Shown one piece after another: positions 53,274-62,740 of a stretch of DNA of 64,000 nucleotides; position 1 is the first letter of the stretch, and each line of letters opens with the position of its first letter. Both the position numbers and the translations under genes were made by a program. Under the pieces are notes generated by a model. The model saw only the letters and a list, made by a program, of their open reading frames with translations. It made no database searches and was not told the origin of the DNA. The DNA is from Pirellulales bacterium (lineage in GTDB: Bacteria > Planctomycetota > Planctomycetia > Pirellulales > Lacipirellulaceae), in the NCBI GenBank assembly GCA_028279215.1, contig JANQOF010000026.1:1-64000 (forward strand), in the 5' to 3' direction.

Positions 53274-54638
53274 ATGTCGACGAAGAGATTGTTACCTCTA
53301 GTGCTTTCGTTGGCATTGGCTGCCGCAGGCACCACTTTGCGGGCTTCCGAACCGATCGACTTATCGCCGGGGCCGCACAACGGTGCGACACAAACGGTAG
53401 CTGTCGGGTTCGACCTAGGAGGCGACCTACTGTTCGACGGCCAGAACATGACAGAAGAGGCGCTACCGGTCTCGGCATCCGCCCAGCTTTCCTACCACGA
53501 GCTGGCTGCAAGTGACGGCCGCACCAGTGTACGTTTTTATGACACTATAGAAGTTCGAACCGAAGTGGCAGGTCGCGTTCAACAGCCGGATTTGCCAGCT
53601 TCGCGGCGGTTAGTGCGCGTGACGATGCAAGAGGATGAGCTCCAACTATCCGCGGTAGAAGGCGTGCTGCAGCGCCAAGAACTCGACCTACTGCAGACGG
53701 CTGCTGATTCTCTGGCACTAGACCGGTTGGCCCCCACAACCGAAATACAAGTCGGCGATAGTTGGCAACTCGAGCCTGGCTCGGTGAAGGCGGTCATCGG
53801 ACTCGACTCCGTGGGTATTTGCGAAGTCACGGGTGTGCTTTCCGAAGCAAATTCCCACTATGCCCGCTGCCAAGTGGCAGGTACGGTGCATGGTGTGGTT
53901 CGCGGTTCGAGCACCGAGCTCGATATCGACGCGGTGTACTTGTTCGACCGTCGGGCCAGACACGTGACACGGCTGAATCTCGCGATTCGCGAGATTCGGA
54001 CGGTTGGTCCAGCGACGCCAGGCCTGAACGGAGTCGCCAAGGTTCGGGTGAAGGTCGATCCCGTAGAGGGTACGTCGTCGCTAACACCCGATTTGGTCGC
54101 CAAGGCACTGAATGATGGCCCGTTTGATGGGTTGGCATTGATTGAGACACGCAACGATCGTTTGGGGTTCGCGTGTATCCACGACGACCACTGGTACTCG
54201 ATTGCCGGATCGGGCAGCGCCGCGACTCTGCGTCGCGTAACTTCCGGGGGATTAGTGGCCCACGGAAACGTTGCCAAATTGCCGCCTGTGGGACTCAATA
54301 CACGGACGGCACTCGGGGCGTTTCGGAGCGACGTGCTGCGATCGCTGGGCAACGATGCGGCGGGCGTAGCCTCAGAAGAACAATGGACCAACCAGCACGG
54401 CTGCCGCGTGATGGCCGTGGTGGTTGCCGGTGCGATCAGTGGTGCGAACGTCGAGTGGCATGCGTACCAAGTCGCTCCACCGGCGAACCGAGAAGATCTT
54501 CATCGGTTGGCAATCACGTTTACGGTCGAGCAATCGGAGCTTGAGAGACTCGCCGGCACCGATCGTAGCTTGGTCGACAGCATCGAACTGCTGCCCATCG
54601 CAACTTTCGAGGCGAAGTTGCCGGGTACGAAAAAGTAA
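53274..54638 (+). CDS. exported hypothetical protein
   Basis: About 454 residues. Residues 1-26 are a signal peptide (LLPLVLSLALAAAGTTLRA). The mature protein is beta-rich with no motif I recognise; it contains VGDSWQLEPGSVKAVIGLD and a LPPVGLNTRTALGAFRSD segment, and no Cys-rich or catalytic pattern. The ATG at 53274 has GGGGTG about 5 nt upstream. Similar proteins in Planctomycetes are plausible but I cannot name a family. It precedes the DUF2237 gene by 83 nt on the same strand. Confidence 0.7.
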   Translation: MSTKRLLPLVLSLALAAAGTTLRASEPIDLSPGPHNGATQTVAVGFDLGGDLLFDGQNMTEEALPVSASAQLSYHELAASDGRTSVRFYDTIEVRTEVAGRVQQPDLPASRRLVRVTMQEDELQLSAVEGVLQRQELDLLQTAADSLALDRLAPTTEIQVGDSWQLEPGSVKAVIGLDSVGICEVTGVLSEANSHYARCQVAGTVHGVVRGSSTELDIDAVYLFDRRARHVTRLNLAIREIRTVGPATPGLNGVAKVRVKVDPVEGTSSLTPDLVAKALNDGPFDGLALIETRNDRLGFACIHDDHWYSIAGSGSAATLRRVTSGGLVAHGNVAKLPPVGLNTRTALGAFRSDVLRSLGNDAAGVASEEQWTNQHGCRVMAVVVAGAISGANVEWHAYQVAPPANREDLHRLAITFTVEQSELERLAGTDRSLVDSIELLPIATFEAKLPGTKK

Positions 54639-54721
54639 CACCGCGCGAACTCCGCGGCGACGGTGATTTGTGGTAACCTGAACGGGTCGAGTTTGGCTGC
54701 CCCTCACTAGGTTGTTTCACG

Positions 54722-55096
54722 ATGTCTCAGTCCACGGCCAAGAACGTCCTCGGCGAGCCGCTCGCCGCGTGCTGCACTAGTCCCATGACAGGCTTCTACC
54801 GCGACGGTTACTGCCACACTGGCGGAGGCGACGTAGGCGTGCACGTCGTATGCGCGGAGATGACCGCCGAGTTTCTTACCTTCAGCAAGGCTCGCGGCAA
54901 CGACCTTTCGACTCCCGTACCCCAGTTCGACTTCCCTGGATTGGTGCCGGGCGACCGCTGGTGCGTGTGTGCGGCCCGCTGGAAGGAAGCCTACGACGCC
55001 GGCAAGGCCCCGCCGGTGGTGCTCAACGCCTGCCACATCTCCGCACTTGAGTTTGCGACGCTGGACGAGTTGCGTGAGCACGCACTGGAGTATTGA
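54722..55096 (+). CDS. DUF2237 family protein
   Basis: 124 residues. DUF2237 is recognised by NVLGEPLAACCTSPMTGFYR at the start, DVGVHVVCAEMTAEFL, the FDFPGLVPGDRWCVCAARW block and the PVVLNACHISALEF tail. Four or more conserved Cys and a His suggest a metal site, but the function is unknown. It is complete and has no obvious Shine-Dalgarno. Confidence 0.85.
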   Translation: MSQSTAKNVLGEPLAACCTSPMTGFYRDGYCHTGGGDVGVHVVCAEMTAEFLTFSKARGNDLSTPVPQFDFPGLVPGDRWCVCAARWKEAYDAGKAPPVVLNACHISALEFATLDELREHALEY

Positions 55097-55165
55097 TTGG
55101 AGCGTCGCTCAGTGACTGATTGCGGGCCACCTAGCCGAGATCTTTCTTCAGAGCAATCGCCAGCC

Positions 55166-55801
55166 TTATCCCTTCGCGGCATTAAATACCTCCTCCACCT
55201 CGACACGAAACCCATCCAGCAATCTTGAAACGGCAGTTTCGCCGGGTGTGAAGACTCCGTGCTCGACGTATTTGGCAGCGCCATCGGCCAGCGCAAGGAT
55301 CGTAATCTTCTTTTCCTTCGGATCGACAATCCAGTATTCAGGAATTCGAGCCTCGGCGTAGGTCACAACCTTTGCCTGATAGTCCCGTTCGTGACTATCG
55401 TCGTCGTCGCCTACGACTTCGATCGCCAAGTCAGTTCCTTTGAAGAATCGGTCGCCACCCCATTCCTCTTCATGCTGTAACGACAGGAAAAGTACGTCAG
55501 GGATGCGGAACTTCCCCTTCAACGTGTTAACGCGCACTCCTCCTGGTAACACTTCACCTAAGTCGTTGTCATCCACGAATGCCGTCAGCAGAAGAAACAA
55601 GCACTTGACTATCCGTTGATGGATGCCTGTTGGCATCGCGAGAAACTCCAGTGGACCGTCTGTAAACTCAATTAGCCGATTGGTACCGTCAGTCAACGCT
55701 AGGTATTCCTCCTCGCTCCATGCTCCCTGCGCTGGGTACATGGTTGCAAGTTCCCAAACTGGTTCGGGTTCGTGCAAAGGAATAGAGGGGACCGTAGACA
55801 T
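55166..55801 (-). CDS. Uma2 family (DUF820) PD-(D/E)XK protein
   Basis: 211 residues. A Uma2-type nuclease-like fold is shown by WSEEEYLALTDGTNRLIEFTDG, KFRIPDVLFLS, DLAIEVVGDDD and an EYWIVDPKEKKI strand. The family is common in cyanobacteria and planctomycetes, often in many copies, with no firm function; the Asp, Glu and Lys of the PD-(D/E)XK core are plausible in PDVLF and AIEVV. It is convergent with DUF2237 and shares no operon with DUF1080 (106-nt gap, same strand). Confidence 0.82.
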   Translation of the reverse strand: MSTVPSIPLHEPEPVWELATMYPAQGAWSEEEYLALTDGTNRLIEFTDGPLEFLAMPTGIHQRIVKCLFLLLTAFVDDNDLGEVLPGGVRVNTLKGKFRIPDVLFLSLQHEEEWGGDRFFKGTDLAIEVVGDDDDSHERDYQAKVVTYAEARIPEYWIVDPKEKKITILALADGAAKYVEHGVFTPGETAVSRLLDGFRVEVEEVFNAAKG

Positions 55802-55907
55802 CGCATTGCTTTCCGGTTCAAGACGCCTCGCATTGGGTGTCTAGAATCATCCGTAAGTCGATTCGCGCACACCGTCAATTCGAACAGCGGCGTCCCAAGA
55901 GCCACCG

Positions 55908-57023
55908 TTACTCCTCCGCCCGGTCGAACACCAACAAGAGCTCGTCTCCAGCAAACAGACGCAAGGTGGCACCTTCGACCTCGAAGGCATTGGCCTCGCT
56001 TAGCGAACGGGTAAAGTCGACTTCAAGCTGCATTGCTTCTGGTGATCCGGCTCGTCGCGTGGTGGCGATTGGGCCAAACAGTCGGTCCCCGTCGGTAAGG
56101 GTGCCGCTCATGCGGTTCACGCCGGTATAGCCGCTAACATCGCCGTCGTAAGTGATGATCAACTGGATTGGTTCGTCGGAAGGTTCCACTTGCTGGTCGC
56201 CAACTTGCTTGAGCAGCCACTTACCTTCAATCTGCACGTACTTCACTGGGATGTCCTTGTCGCCGACGCGAAAATGGGGTTCACGAACCCGAATACCCTG
56301 AGCGGGCTTGAACTCGCGCACCCAGATGTTGCGAAATTGCACGGGATTGTGGTGATCTTGTAACACAATCGGTCCCTTCGGTGGGTGGGCACGATACCGA
56401 GGGACGCGATCGAATGGCGTCTCACCTTTAAGCTCAAAATGGTTCAGAATTAGCACGCCGTTGTGCGCCACCGTGATGTAGGCAGGTGAGACGAGCTTGC
56501 CCGAATTGTCGAACCGCGGGCACGTCCAGAAGATGTCGTAGGTGTTCCATTCGCCGGGCTTGCGCGTCGCATTCACCGCCGGTGGCGACTGCTTGTAAAC
56601 AGCTCCGGCTTGGCCATCGTGGTACGTGTCGGACGAATAGGAATCGAGCACTTGGACCTCGTAACGCCCCATGATGTACACGCCGCTGTTGCCACAGCCC
56701 TGGCCCTCGCCGGTTGGCGGGTCGGGTGACGACCATTCGATATGTAACTGGCAGTCGCCGAACTCCTGCTTCGTTGAGATTCCGCCACGTCCTACCGTCG
56801 CCACACCGTCTTCCACGGTCCACTGGTCACCGTTGTTCCAGGCGTCGAGGTTCGTGCCATCGAACAATACTATCGCGTCCGACGGCGGATCGTGCGCGTC
56901 TTGGCCAGGGTCGACTTTGGGCGGCGTATCCCACTTGATACCGTTTTGGAACTCCTTCGCCAGCGACTGGTGCGCGACAATCACCAACATGACTGCGCAA
57001 ACAACTGGACAGGCTTTCGTCAT
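55908..57023 (-). CDS. exported DUF1080 (3-keto-disaccharide hydrolase) domain protein
   Basis: 371 residues. A signal peptide (residues 1-22, VCAVMLVIVAHQSLA) precedes a DUF1080 domain: DAIVLFDGTNLDAWNNG, WTVEDGVATVGRGGISTK, DCQLHIEWSSPDPPTGEGQ, NSGVYIMGRYEVQVLDS, and GPIVLQDHHNPVQFRNIWVRE. The fold is a concanavalin-like beta-sandwich, and family members act on 3-keto sugars. The C-terminal 100 residues form an extra domain (LIITYDGDVSGYTGVN). It is probably periplasmic, in polysaccharide or glycoside use. Confidence 0.9.
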   Translation of the reverse strand: MTKACPVVCAVMLVIVAHQSLAKEFQNGIKWDTPPKVDPGQDAHDPPSDAIVLFDGTNLDAWNNGDQWTVEDGVATVGRGGISTKQEFGDCQLHIEWSSPDPPTGEGQGCGNSGVYIMGRYEVQVLDSYSSDTYHDGQAGAVYKQSPPAVNATRKPGEWNTYDIFWTCPRFDNSGKLVSPAYITVAHNGVLILNHFELKGETPFDRVPRYRAHPPKGPIVLQDHHNPVQFRNIWVREFKPAQGIRVREPHFRVGDKDIPVKYVQIEGKWLLKQVGDQQVEPSDEPIQLIITYDGDVSGYTGVNRMSGTLTDGDRLFGPIATTRRAGSPEAMQLEVDFTRSLSEANAFEVEGATLRLFAGDELLLVFDRAEE

Positions 57024-57181
57024 CGTCGATCGATCCTTAACATAGAAGCATTGCGTCTAGGCGCCCGTGCTGTTAGCCAACCGCGAGCTGTATACTAGCG
57101 GTTTATGATATCTCGGCGACTACCGCTTTGCCACACGCTCAGTGATGCTGCAGGCAACCACAGCCTCTGGGGAAGTTCAAG

Positions 57182-57913
57182 GTGTTTGAGCGAATCGAAA
57201 CGGCCAAAAGCGACCTTACAGACCAATACGTGGTGGTTGACGATCGGCAGCCCGAATTGCTACGGTTTGCCGGTTTGGTTGGACAGGTGAAAACGGTGAA
57301 CATGAGCGGCCGTGCGCTCGTTGAATGGCTCGACCACAACGCCGACATTGGCTGGTACGACATCGACGTCAGCTATCTCAAGATCGTTCCTAAACCCGTT
57401 CCGAAGACCGTCGATACCCAAAAACCGGCTGCCAAGGCCACGAGTGCGAAAGCAGCGAAGGCTGGGCTGTCTCCTCTAGAGCAGTTGCGGCAGCAAGGTA
57501 GCGAAAAGCCAAAGTCCAAGACAAAGGCCAAGCTGGGTGGGCTCTCGCCTCTCGAACAATTGCGGCAACAGGGCGGCGAAAAGCCAACTTCCGAAACGAA
57601 GGCCAAGCAAAGTGGGCTCTCACCTCTCGAGCAATTGCGGCAACAAGGCGGCAAGAAGAAAGGGGCCGCAGCAAACGACAAGGATATCAAACAAAGCAAG
57701 CCTTCGCCGATCGAACTACTGAGGCAACAAGGTTCAGCAAAGAAGGAATCGACCGCCGAAGAGGATACCCAAGAGCAAGCACTTTCGCCAATCGAAATCC
57801 TGAGACAGCAAGCGGAGCAAAAGAAGCAAGACTCCCCAGCTGAAGAGGGAGGCGAGCTGCGAAAACTCTCACCCATCGAAATCCTGCGTCAACAAGCCAA
57901 GGACAAAGAGTAA
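57182..57913 (+). CDS. protein with six SP(L/I)E-x-LRQQ repeats
   Basis: 243 residues, GTG start. Residues 1-70 form a small, probably SH3/KOW-like beta domain (LLRFAGLVGQVKTVNMSG and VEWLDHNADIGWYDIDVSYL). The rest is Lys/Glu/Ala-rich and probably disordered, and carries six copies of a 10-residue motif: LSPLEQLRQQ at 96, 121 and 146, PSPIELLRQQ at 174, LSPIEILRQQ at 201 and 229. Spacing is 25-28 residues. No family is known to me. The neighbours are the DUF1080 gene (divergent) and an acyl-CoA dehydrogenase (convergent). Confidence 0.8.
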   Translation: MFERIETAKSDLTDQYVVVDDRQPELLRFAGLVGQVKTVNMSGRALVEWLDHNADIGWYDIDVSYLKIVPKPVPKTVDTQKPAAKATSAKAAKAGLSPLEQLRQQGSEKPKSKTKAKLGGLSPLEQLRQQGGEKPTSETKAKQSGLSPLEQLRQQGGKKKGAAANDKDIKQSKPSPIELLRQQGSAKKESTAEEDTQEQALSPIEILRQQAEQKKQDSPAEEGGELRKLSPIEILRQQAKDKE

Positions 57914-57927
57914 GCATTGCCGCAGGC

Positions 57928-59901
57928 TCATTGTTCGTACGGCATCAGAATATCGAACTGCTGAATCTCGTCCAATCCGGGAAAACCACCCGCGGCAATC
58001 TGCCCACCCAAATCGGTAACCCGTCGATAGTAGCTGTTGGTGGCCCGCTCACTGGCGAGTCGCGCAATCTCCTTTTGGCAAAACGCGTCGGCAGCTACTC
58101 GAAGTACCTCGTCCGGTTGCCGCGCGGCGTACAGGCTCGTCGCCAGCACGGTGATTAGCGTCTGGCACCGTGTCGAGAGTTCGGCCATACGGCATTGGCG
58201 ATCCGCCAACGCGAGCTGGAACTTGCTCATCGTCCCAGAGATCTCAACCGCCATCTTCTGCAATTGCTCGCAAGCGTACTCGGCATGGCGACGCAACTCG
58301 CTGGGCATCTGTGGCAGCTCCGGCGCGCTAGCAAACATCAGCCGGCGTCCAATCAGCCACTTGGCATACGGCCACGCAACCGGTGCAAGCTTCATGACGT
58401 GAGTCGGATTCAGCGGGTTGGGCTTCTTGATACCAGCTGCCGCAAGCACCTTGCCCACTGGTTCGAAGAACGTCTTGCCGTGATGCTTGACCAGAGACTT
58501 AAAGAACGCCATGGCTAACATCTCGCCTTCGCCCTCGTAAATGCACGGCGCGAGGAACTCGTGCACGTTGTCGCCAAACATGTGACCGCGCAGGAAGGAA
58601 CGTCCGCCGTGCGTCTTCATAAACAGTTCAATCGCGGCATGCTTCTGGGCTTCGCTGCCGAAAATCTTGGCCACCACGCATTCCATTTCGCCACGATAGC
58701 CTTTGTCGATCAGTTCGGCGCACCAGGCCACCAGGGCGTCGCTCGCTACGATCAACCCTGCCAACTCGCCCATCCGCCGCTCGACCAATTCGCGTTTGGC
58801 GATCGGTTCGCTGTAGGTCACTCGGTAGTGCGACCACGGAATCATGTTGGCCAGCATTCCCCGCATAGCGCCAGCGGCGTTTGCGCACAGCGAGACGCGG
58901 CCCAGATTCAAACCGTGGTACGCAACCGTTAAACCGTCGCCCTTGGCTGGCGTCAGCAGGTTCTCCGCTGGCACGGGAAACCGATTGAATACCATCCCCT
59001 GATTGTGCGTGTGCTTGAGCGCCCACAGGCCGTACTTCTTCAGGCGAAACTGTTCGCTCTCTTGTTGTGGAAGATCAACCACGAGTACCGACGGTTTGCC
59101 ATCGATCAGGCACACCAACCCAACCGTCCGCCCCAGTGTCACGTTGGTGATGAACAGTTTCTCGCCGGTCACTAGATACTGGTTGCCGTCCAGCACTGCT
59201 TCGGTTCGTAGCGCGGTCAAGTCGCTACCCGCGCACGGTTCGGTCAGCGCAAATGCGCTAAGGCGATCGCCACTGGCCAGCTTTGGCAGGAACCGTTGTT
59301 TTTGCTCCTCGTTGCCGAAAGCGCTTACCGGATCGACCGCGCCAATGCATCCGTGCACCGAAGCCAGTCCGGCGATCGTCGGATCAACCGTAGCCATCCG
59401 CGTGATGAAAGATGCGAACGCGGCGAACGGCGCGCCGCTGCCACCGTACTGCTTGTCGACCAGTAGCCCCCAGTAGCCAATCGTGGCGAGGTCCTGCATC
59501 ACCTGGTCGGTGATCTTTCCGTTCTCGTCATGAACCGTGCCGGCCTGCTGATGGCGACGAACCACATCGACCGCGTCGTCCATCACCTTCTTGATCTCTG
59601 GAGCGATCGCAGGCGATGCACTTCGGAACTCGGCGACCGGCACGCCGCGATCCCAAACAGCCCGGTGTGCGGGGCTGTTGACCGTTTGATACTGTGGCGC
59701 GAAGAGCGCTTCGACCTGATCGTCGGCCGTGTCGATAGCGCCAGTGCGCCGCGCTTCGTCGGCGCTCTTGCCACCTAACTCCAAAGCCGTTTCGGCAAAC
59801 GACTTTTCGTGAGGGTGCTGATCGGCTGTCTGGTCGTCGCCAACCGCCTTGCCTGATTCCTCCTCATCGATAATCGAAGAAGCGCCCGTAAGTTTGGTCA
59901 T
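57928..59901 (-). CDS. large acyl-CoA dehydrogenase family protein
   Basis: 657 residues, longer than the usual 380-600. The first 95 residues are acidic and unlike the family. The ACAD core has GYWGLLVDKQYGGSG, the FAD-binding FALTEPCAGSDLTALR near residue 220, EKLFITNVTLG, and THGGRSFLRGHMFG-type segments near residue 430. A C-terminal helical domain of about 180 residues follows. The substrate is unknown, and no ETF gene is adjacent. It is convergent with the SPLEQLRQQ gene. Confidence 0.88.
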   Translation of the reverse strand: MTKLTGASSIIDEEESGKAVGDDQTADQHPHEKSFAETALELGGKSADEARRTGAIDTADDQVEALFAPQYQTVNSPAHRAVWDRGVPVAEFRSASPAIAPEIKKVMDDAVDVVRRHQQAGTVHDENGKITDQVMQDLATIGYWGLLVDKQYGGSGAPFAAFASFITRMATVDPTIAGLASVHGCIGAVDPVSAFGNEEQKQRFLPKLASGDRLSAFALTEPCAGSDLTALRTEAVLDGNQYLVTGEKLFITNVTLGRTVGLVCLIDGKPSVLVVDLPQQESEQFRLKKYGLWALKHTHNQGMVFNRFPVPAENLLTPAKGDGLTVAYHGLNLGRVSLCANAAGAMRGMLANMIPWSHYRVTYSEPIAKRELVERRMGELAGLIVASDALVAWCAELIDKGYRGEMECVVAKIFGSEAQKHAAIELFMKTHGGRSFLRGHMFGDNVHEFLAPCIYEGEGEMLAMAFFKSLVKHHGKTFFEPVGKVLAAAGIKKPNPLNPTHVMKLAPVAWPYAKWLIGRRLMFASAPELPQMPSELRRHAEYACEQLQKMAVEISGTMSKFQLALADRQCRMAELSTRCQTLITVLATSLYAARQPDEVLRVAADAFCQKEIARLASERATNSYYRRVTDLGGQIAAGGFPGLDEIQQFDILMPYEQ

Positions 59902-60171
59902 GGATTTGGTTGCCTCGATGCGTGGTCAGGTGCGTATGGTAGCCCGCCACCGCGTGGCTTGGTTTCGAGTGGGGCCCGTAAGAATAGTAGGTCGAGGATT
60001 ACATGGTGACAAACACGTCCCACCGGTCAATAGCAGTAACGCCGCCCTTCGGACGTGGCCTATTTCTGCGTGGCTAGGTGGGGGCCAGGCACGGCGGCTA
60101 TGGACAAATGGCCTGCAACCCGCGCATCATTTCGTAATTCCGCAAGCCGAACATTCCACGGACACAAAGTG

Positions 60172-61284
60172 ATGCACGATCCCCGAATCGACCAACTCGC
60201 CGATGTACTGCTGGACCATAGCTGCCAAATCCAGTCGGGCGAAAGGGTGCTGATCGAGGCAATCGATCTGCCAGAGCCCAACCTGATCTGCAGCTTGGTC
60301 GAGGGGGCTGCGCGGCGCGGGGCAATCGCCTTGGTGACGCTAAAGAACCAAAGCGTCCAGCGTTCGCTTTATCAAACCGCCACCGCCGAGAGCATGATGC
60401 TCGCGGCCCAATTCGAAAAAGATCGAATGGAACAGGTGAACGCTTACATCGGTGTACGCGGTGCAGCCAATAGCAGCCAACTGGCCGACGTGCCTCAGCC
60501 GCAGATGAACCTCTACCAAGAACACTGGTGGCAACCGGTACACACCAAGATCCGCGTGCCGAAAACCAAATGGGTCGTGCTCCGCTACCCAACCGATTCG
60601 TTTGCCCAAGCCGCGAAGATGAGCACCCGGGCCTTCGAGGACTTTTACTTTCAGGTTTGCACGGCTGACTACGCCGCCATGGCAAAAGCGCAAGAGCCGC
60701 TCGTCGCGAGGATGCAAGCCGCCGACAAGGTGCGCATCGTGGCGCCGGACACCGAGTTAGAGTTTTCAATCAAGGGCATCCCGGTGATTGCTTGTAACGG
60801 CGATCGCAACATCCCCGACGGCGAGGTTTTCACAGCACCGGTGCGCGACAGCATCAGCGGCCGCATCCGTTTCAATACCGAGTCGCGCTATCAAGGCACC
60901 GTGTTCAGCGACATCTGCTATGAGTTTGAGAACGGCAAGATCGTCAAAGCCACGGCCAATGAAACCGAGAAGCTCAATGCGATTCTCGACTCCGATGAGG
61001 GCGCTCGCTACTGCGGCGAGTGGTCGCTCGGCACCAACAATCATGTCAAGCATCCGATGCTCGACACGCTCTTCGATGAGAAAATCGGTGGATCTTTTCA
61101 CCTAACGCCCGGCCAAGCGTACGAAATTGCCGACAATGGCAACCGTAGCCGAATCCACTGGGATTTGGTTTTGATCCAACGTCCCGACTACGGTGGCGGC
61201 GAAATCTACTTCGATGGAGAACTGTTACGCAAAGACGGTAGGTTCGTGCCCGACGACCTGCAAGGGTTGAATGTCGGCCTCTGA
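60172..61284 (+). CDS. M29 family aminopeptidase
   Basis: About 370 residues. M29 metallo-aminopeptidases bind two metals; the likely ligands are in CNGDRNIPDGEVFTAP (Glu), GEWSLGTNNHVKHP, FDEKIGGSFHLTPGQAY (His) and the C-terminal RIHWDLVLIQR (His, Asp). The order and spacing match the family. Earlier in-frame starts from 60055 are rejected because the region is Arg/Ser-rich; the ATG at 60172 has no strong Shine-Dalgarno. It is convergent with the redoxin gene. Confidence 0.9.
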   Translation: MHDPRIDQLADVLLDHSCQIQSGERVLIEAIDLPEPNLICSLVEGAARRGAIALVTLKNQSVQRSLYQTATAESMMLAAQFEKDRMEQVNAYIGVRGAANSSQLADVPQPQMNLYQEHWWQPVHTKIRVPKTKWVVLRYPTDSFAQAAKMSTRAFEDFYFQVCTADYAAMAKAQEPLVARMQAADKVRIVAPDTELEFSIKGIPVIACNGDRNIPDGEVFTAPVRDSISGRIRFNTESRYQGTVFSDICYEFENGKIVKATANETEKLNAILDSDEGARYCGEWSLGTNNHVKHPMLDTLFDEKIGGSFHLTPGQAYEIADNGNRSRIHWDLVLIQRPDYGGGEIYFDGELLRKDGRFVPDDLQGLNVGL

Positions 61285-61305
61285 GCCTTTGAATCGCAGC
61301 GCGGA

Positions 61306-61917
61306 CTACTTCGACTCCGGGCTGCCGGCCAGCACGCGTACCGCCTGTTTCATCTCGCGACGCGTCGATAGTGAGTGCTCAATGTCGAACCATTCGACTT
61401 TACCTTCGGCGTTGAGCACATAGACACGGGGCATCCGTCCGGTTCCAAGGCCAGCTAAAGCTTCGCCCTTCGCATCAAGTAGCAACAACCCGTTGTACTC
61501 CGTCTTCTGGGCCAATTGCTTAGCCTCTTCGGGCGACATGCCGGCAGCGATCGCAATGGTTACCACCTTTGATTTCTTGGCGGCAGCCTTTGGCGGATTG
61601 TAGGGCCGGTTGATGTCAAAGCTCAGATCGCGAAGCATCGACTTCGCCATGGGGCCGTCGCCGTCGACTATCGCGACGACCGTCGCTTCCAAGCCGTATC
61701 GATTGACCAGCGGCGTTGGCTCGCCACCTTGCTCGGGAGTCGGAAGGGCCATGTCGGGAAAAGTGTCGCCGACTTGCACCTTCGCCATGTCGGCGTGCTG
61801 CGACGAGAGCAGCACCTTAGGCACGTGCAACCTTGGCTTTGCCGAGTCGGTCGCGTCTTGCGCGAGCACAAAGCCGGCAACCAAGCACGAAGCCAATGCG
61901 ATAATTCTTGTCTTCAC
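61306..61917 (-). CDS. exported thioredoxin-fold protein lacking cysteines
   Basis: 203 residues with a signal peptide (residues 1-20). The mature part resembles AhpC/TSA-type redoxins: VQVGDTFPDMALPTPEQGG, TVVAIVDGDGPMA, TEYNGLLLLDAKGEAL and RMPRVYVLNAEGKVEW. There is no Cys after the signal peptide, so the classical peroxidatic Cys is missing and the protein cannot be a normal peroxiredoxin. The start is GTG. It follows the glutathione peroxidase gene on the same strand (133-nt gap). Confidence 0.7.
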   Translation of the reverse strand: MKTRIIALASCLVAGFVLAQDATDSAKPRLHVPKVLLSSQHADMAKVQVGDTFPDMALPTPEQGGEPTPLVNRYGLEATVVAIVDGDGPMAKSMLRDLSFDINRPYNPPKAAAKKSKVVTIAIAAGMSPEEAKQLAQKTEYNGLLLLDAKGEALAGLGTGRMPRVYVLNAEGKVEWFDIEHSLSTRREMKQAVRVLAGSPESK

Positions 61918-62050
61918 GGAGCGAACCTCTTTGCGACGATACGAACTACCTTCGCTTGTCTATAGATTGTCGCCTCGTCGGACGCGGCGAGTCAATCCGG
62001 TCTTGCCGCAATGGACTGCGCTAAAAGGCCGCTTCCGCTGCCAAGACTGG

Positions 62051-62653
62051 CTAGTCGTCGGTTTTCTCGGCCAGCGCCTGCTCAATCGCAGCCGTCATCT
62101 CGTCCGATTGCGGAGCAACCTTCGATCGGTAGTGGGCGATCACCTGCCCGTCGCGGCCAATGAGGAACTTCTCGAAGTTCCACTTGATGTCACTGCCGAT
62201 CTTTGGCAACTGCTCCTCGTCGGTCAGGTATTCGTACAGCGGGCATTGGTCGTCTTCACTTCGCTTCACGTTCACTTTCGCAAGCATGTCGAACTCGACG
62301 CCATACCTCGACTCGCAGAACTCGGCAATCTCCGCGGCCAACCCGGGTTCCTGCCCACCAAACTGATTGCACGGCACGCCCACAACGGCCAAGCCGTCTT
62401 CGCCATACTTCTCGTGCAATGTTTGCAACCCTCGATACTGCGGAGTGTATCCGCAGCGGCTTGCCACGTTGACCAATAGCAGCACCTTGCCATCGTACTT
62501 CTCACCTAGGTGCACTTCCTTGCCGTCCAGGGTTTGCATCGTGAAGTCGAGCACCACAGGCCAGTCTTTCTCTTCGTTCTCGTGGTGATCTGCCATGACA
62601 ATGCTGATGGTCAAGAAGAGCGACGCAAACGCGAAGGTGATCGTTTTGTGCAT
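62051..62653 (-). CDS. exported glutathione peroxidase family protein
   Basis: About 200 residues. A signal peptide (AFASLFLTISIVMA) is followed by the GPx core: VLLLVNVASRCGYTPQYRG with the catalytic Cys, VVGVPCNQFGGQEPG with the conserved Gln, and WNFEKFLIGRDG with the Trp. It reduces peroxides using thiols, probably thioredoxin-type. The ATG at 62653 (MHKTITFAF) is used. It lies 87 nt downstream of purK on the same strand. Confidence 0.93.
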   Translation of the reverse strand: MHKTITFAFASLFLTISIVMADHHENEEKDWPVVLDFTMQTLDGKEVHLGEKYDGKVLLLVNVASRCGYTPQYRGLQTLHEKYGEDGLAVVGVPCNQFGGQEPGLAAEIAEFCESRYGVEFDMLAKVNVKRSEDDQCPLYEYLTDEEQLPKIGSDIKWNFEKFLIGRDGQVIAHYRSKVAPQSDEMTAAIEQALAEKTDD

Positions 62654-62740
62654 TGGGAAAGTACCTGGGAGGGGTGTTTTTGGGATCACCCAAGTATAGC
62701 AATGCCCCTATCCAACGACGACTAGCGCTCCGGCATCTGG

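Noticed and set aside
53089..53301. 70-codon plus-strand open frame before the exported protein
   Set aside because: Overlaps the structured leader and the true start at 53274; composition is not protein-like.
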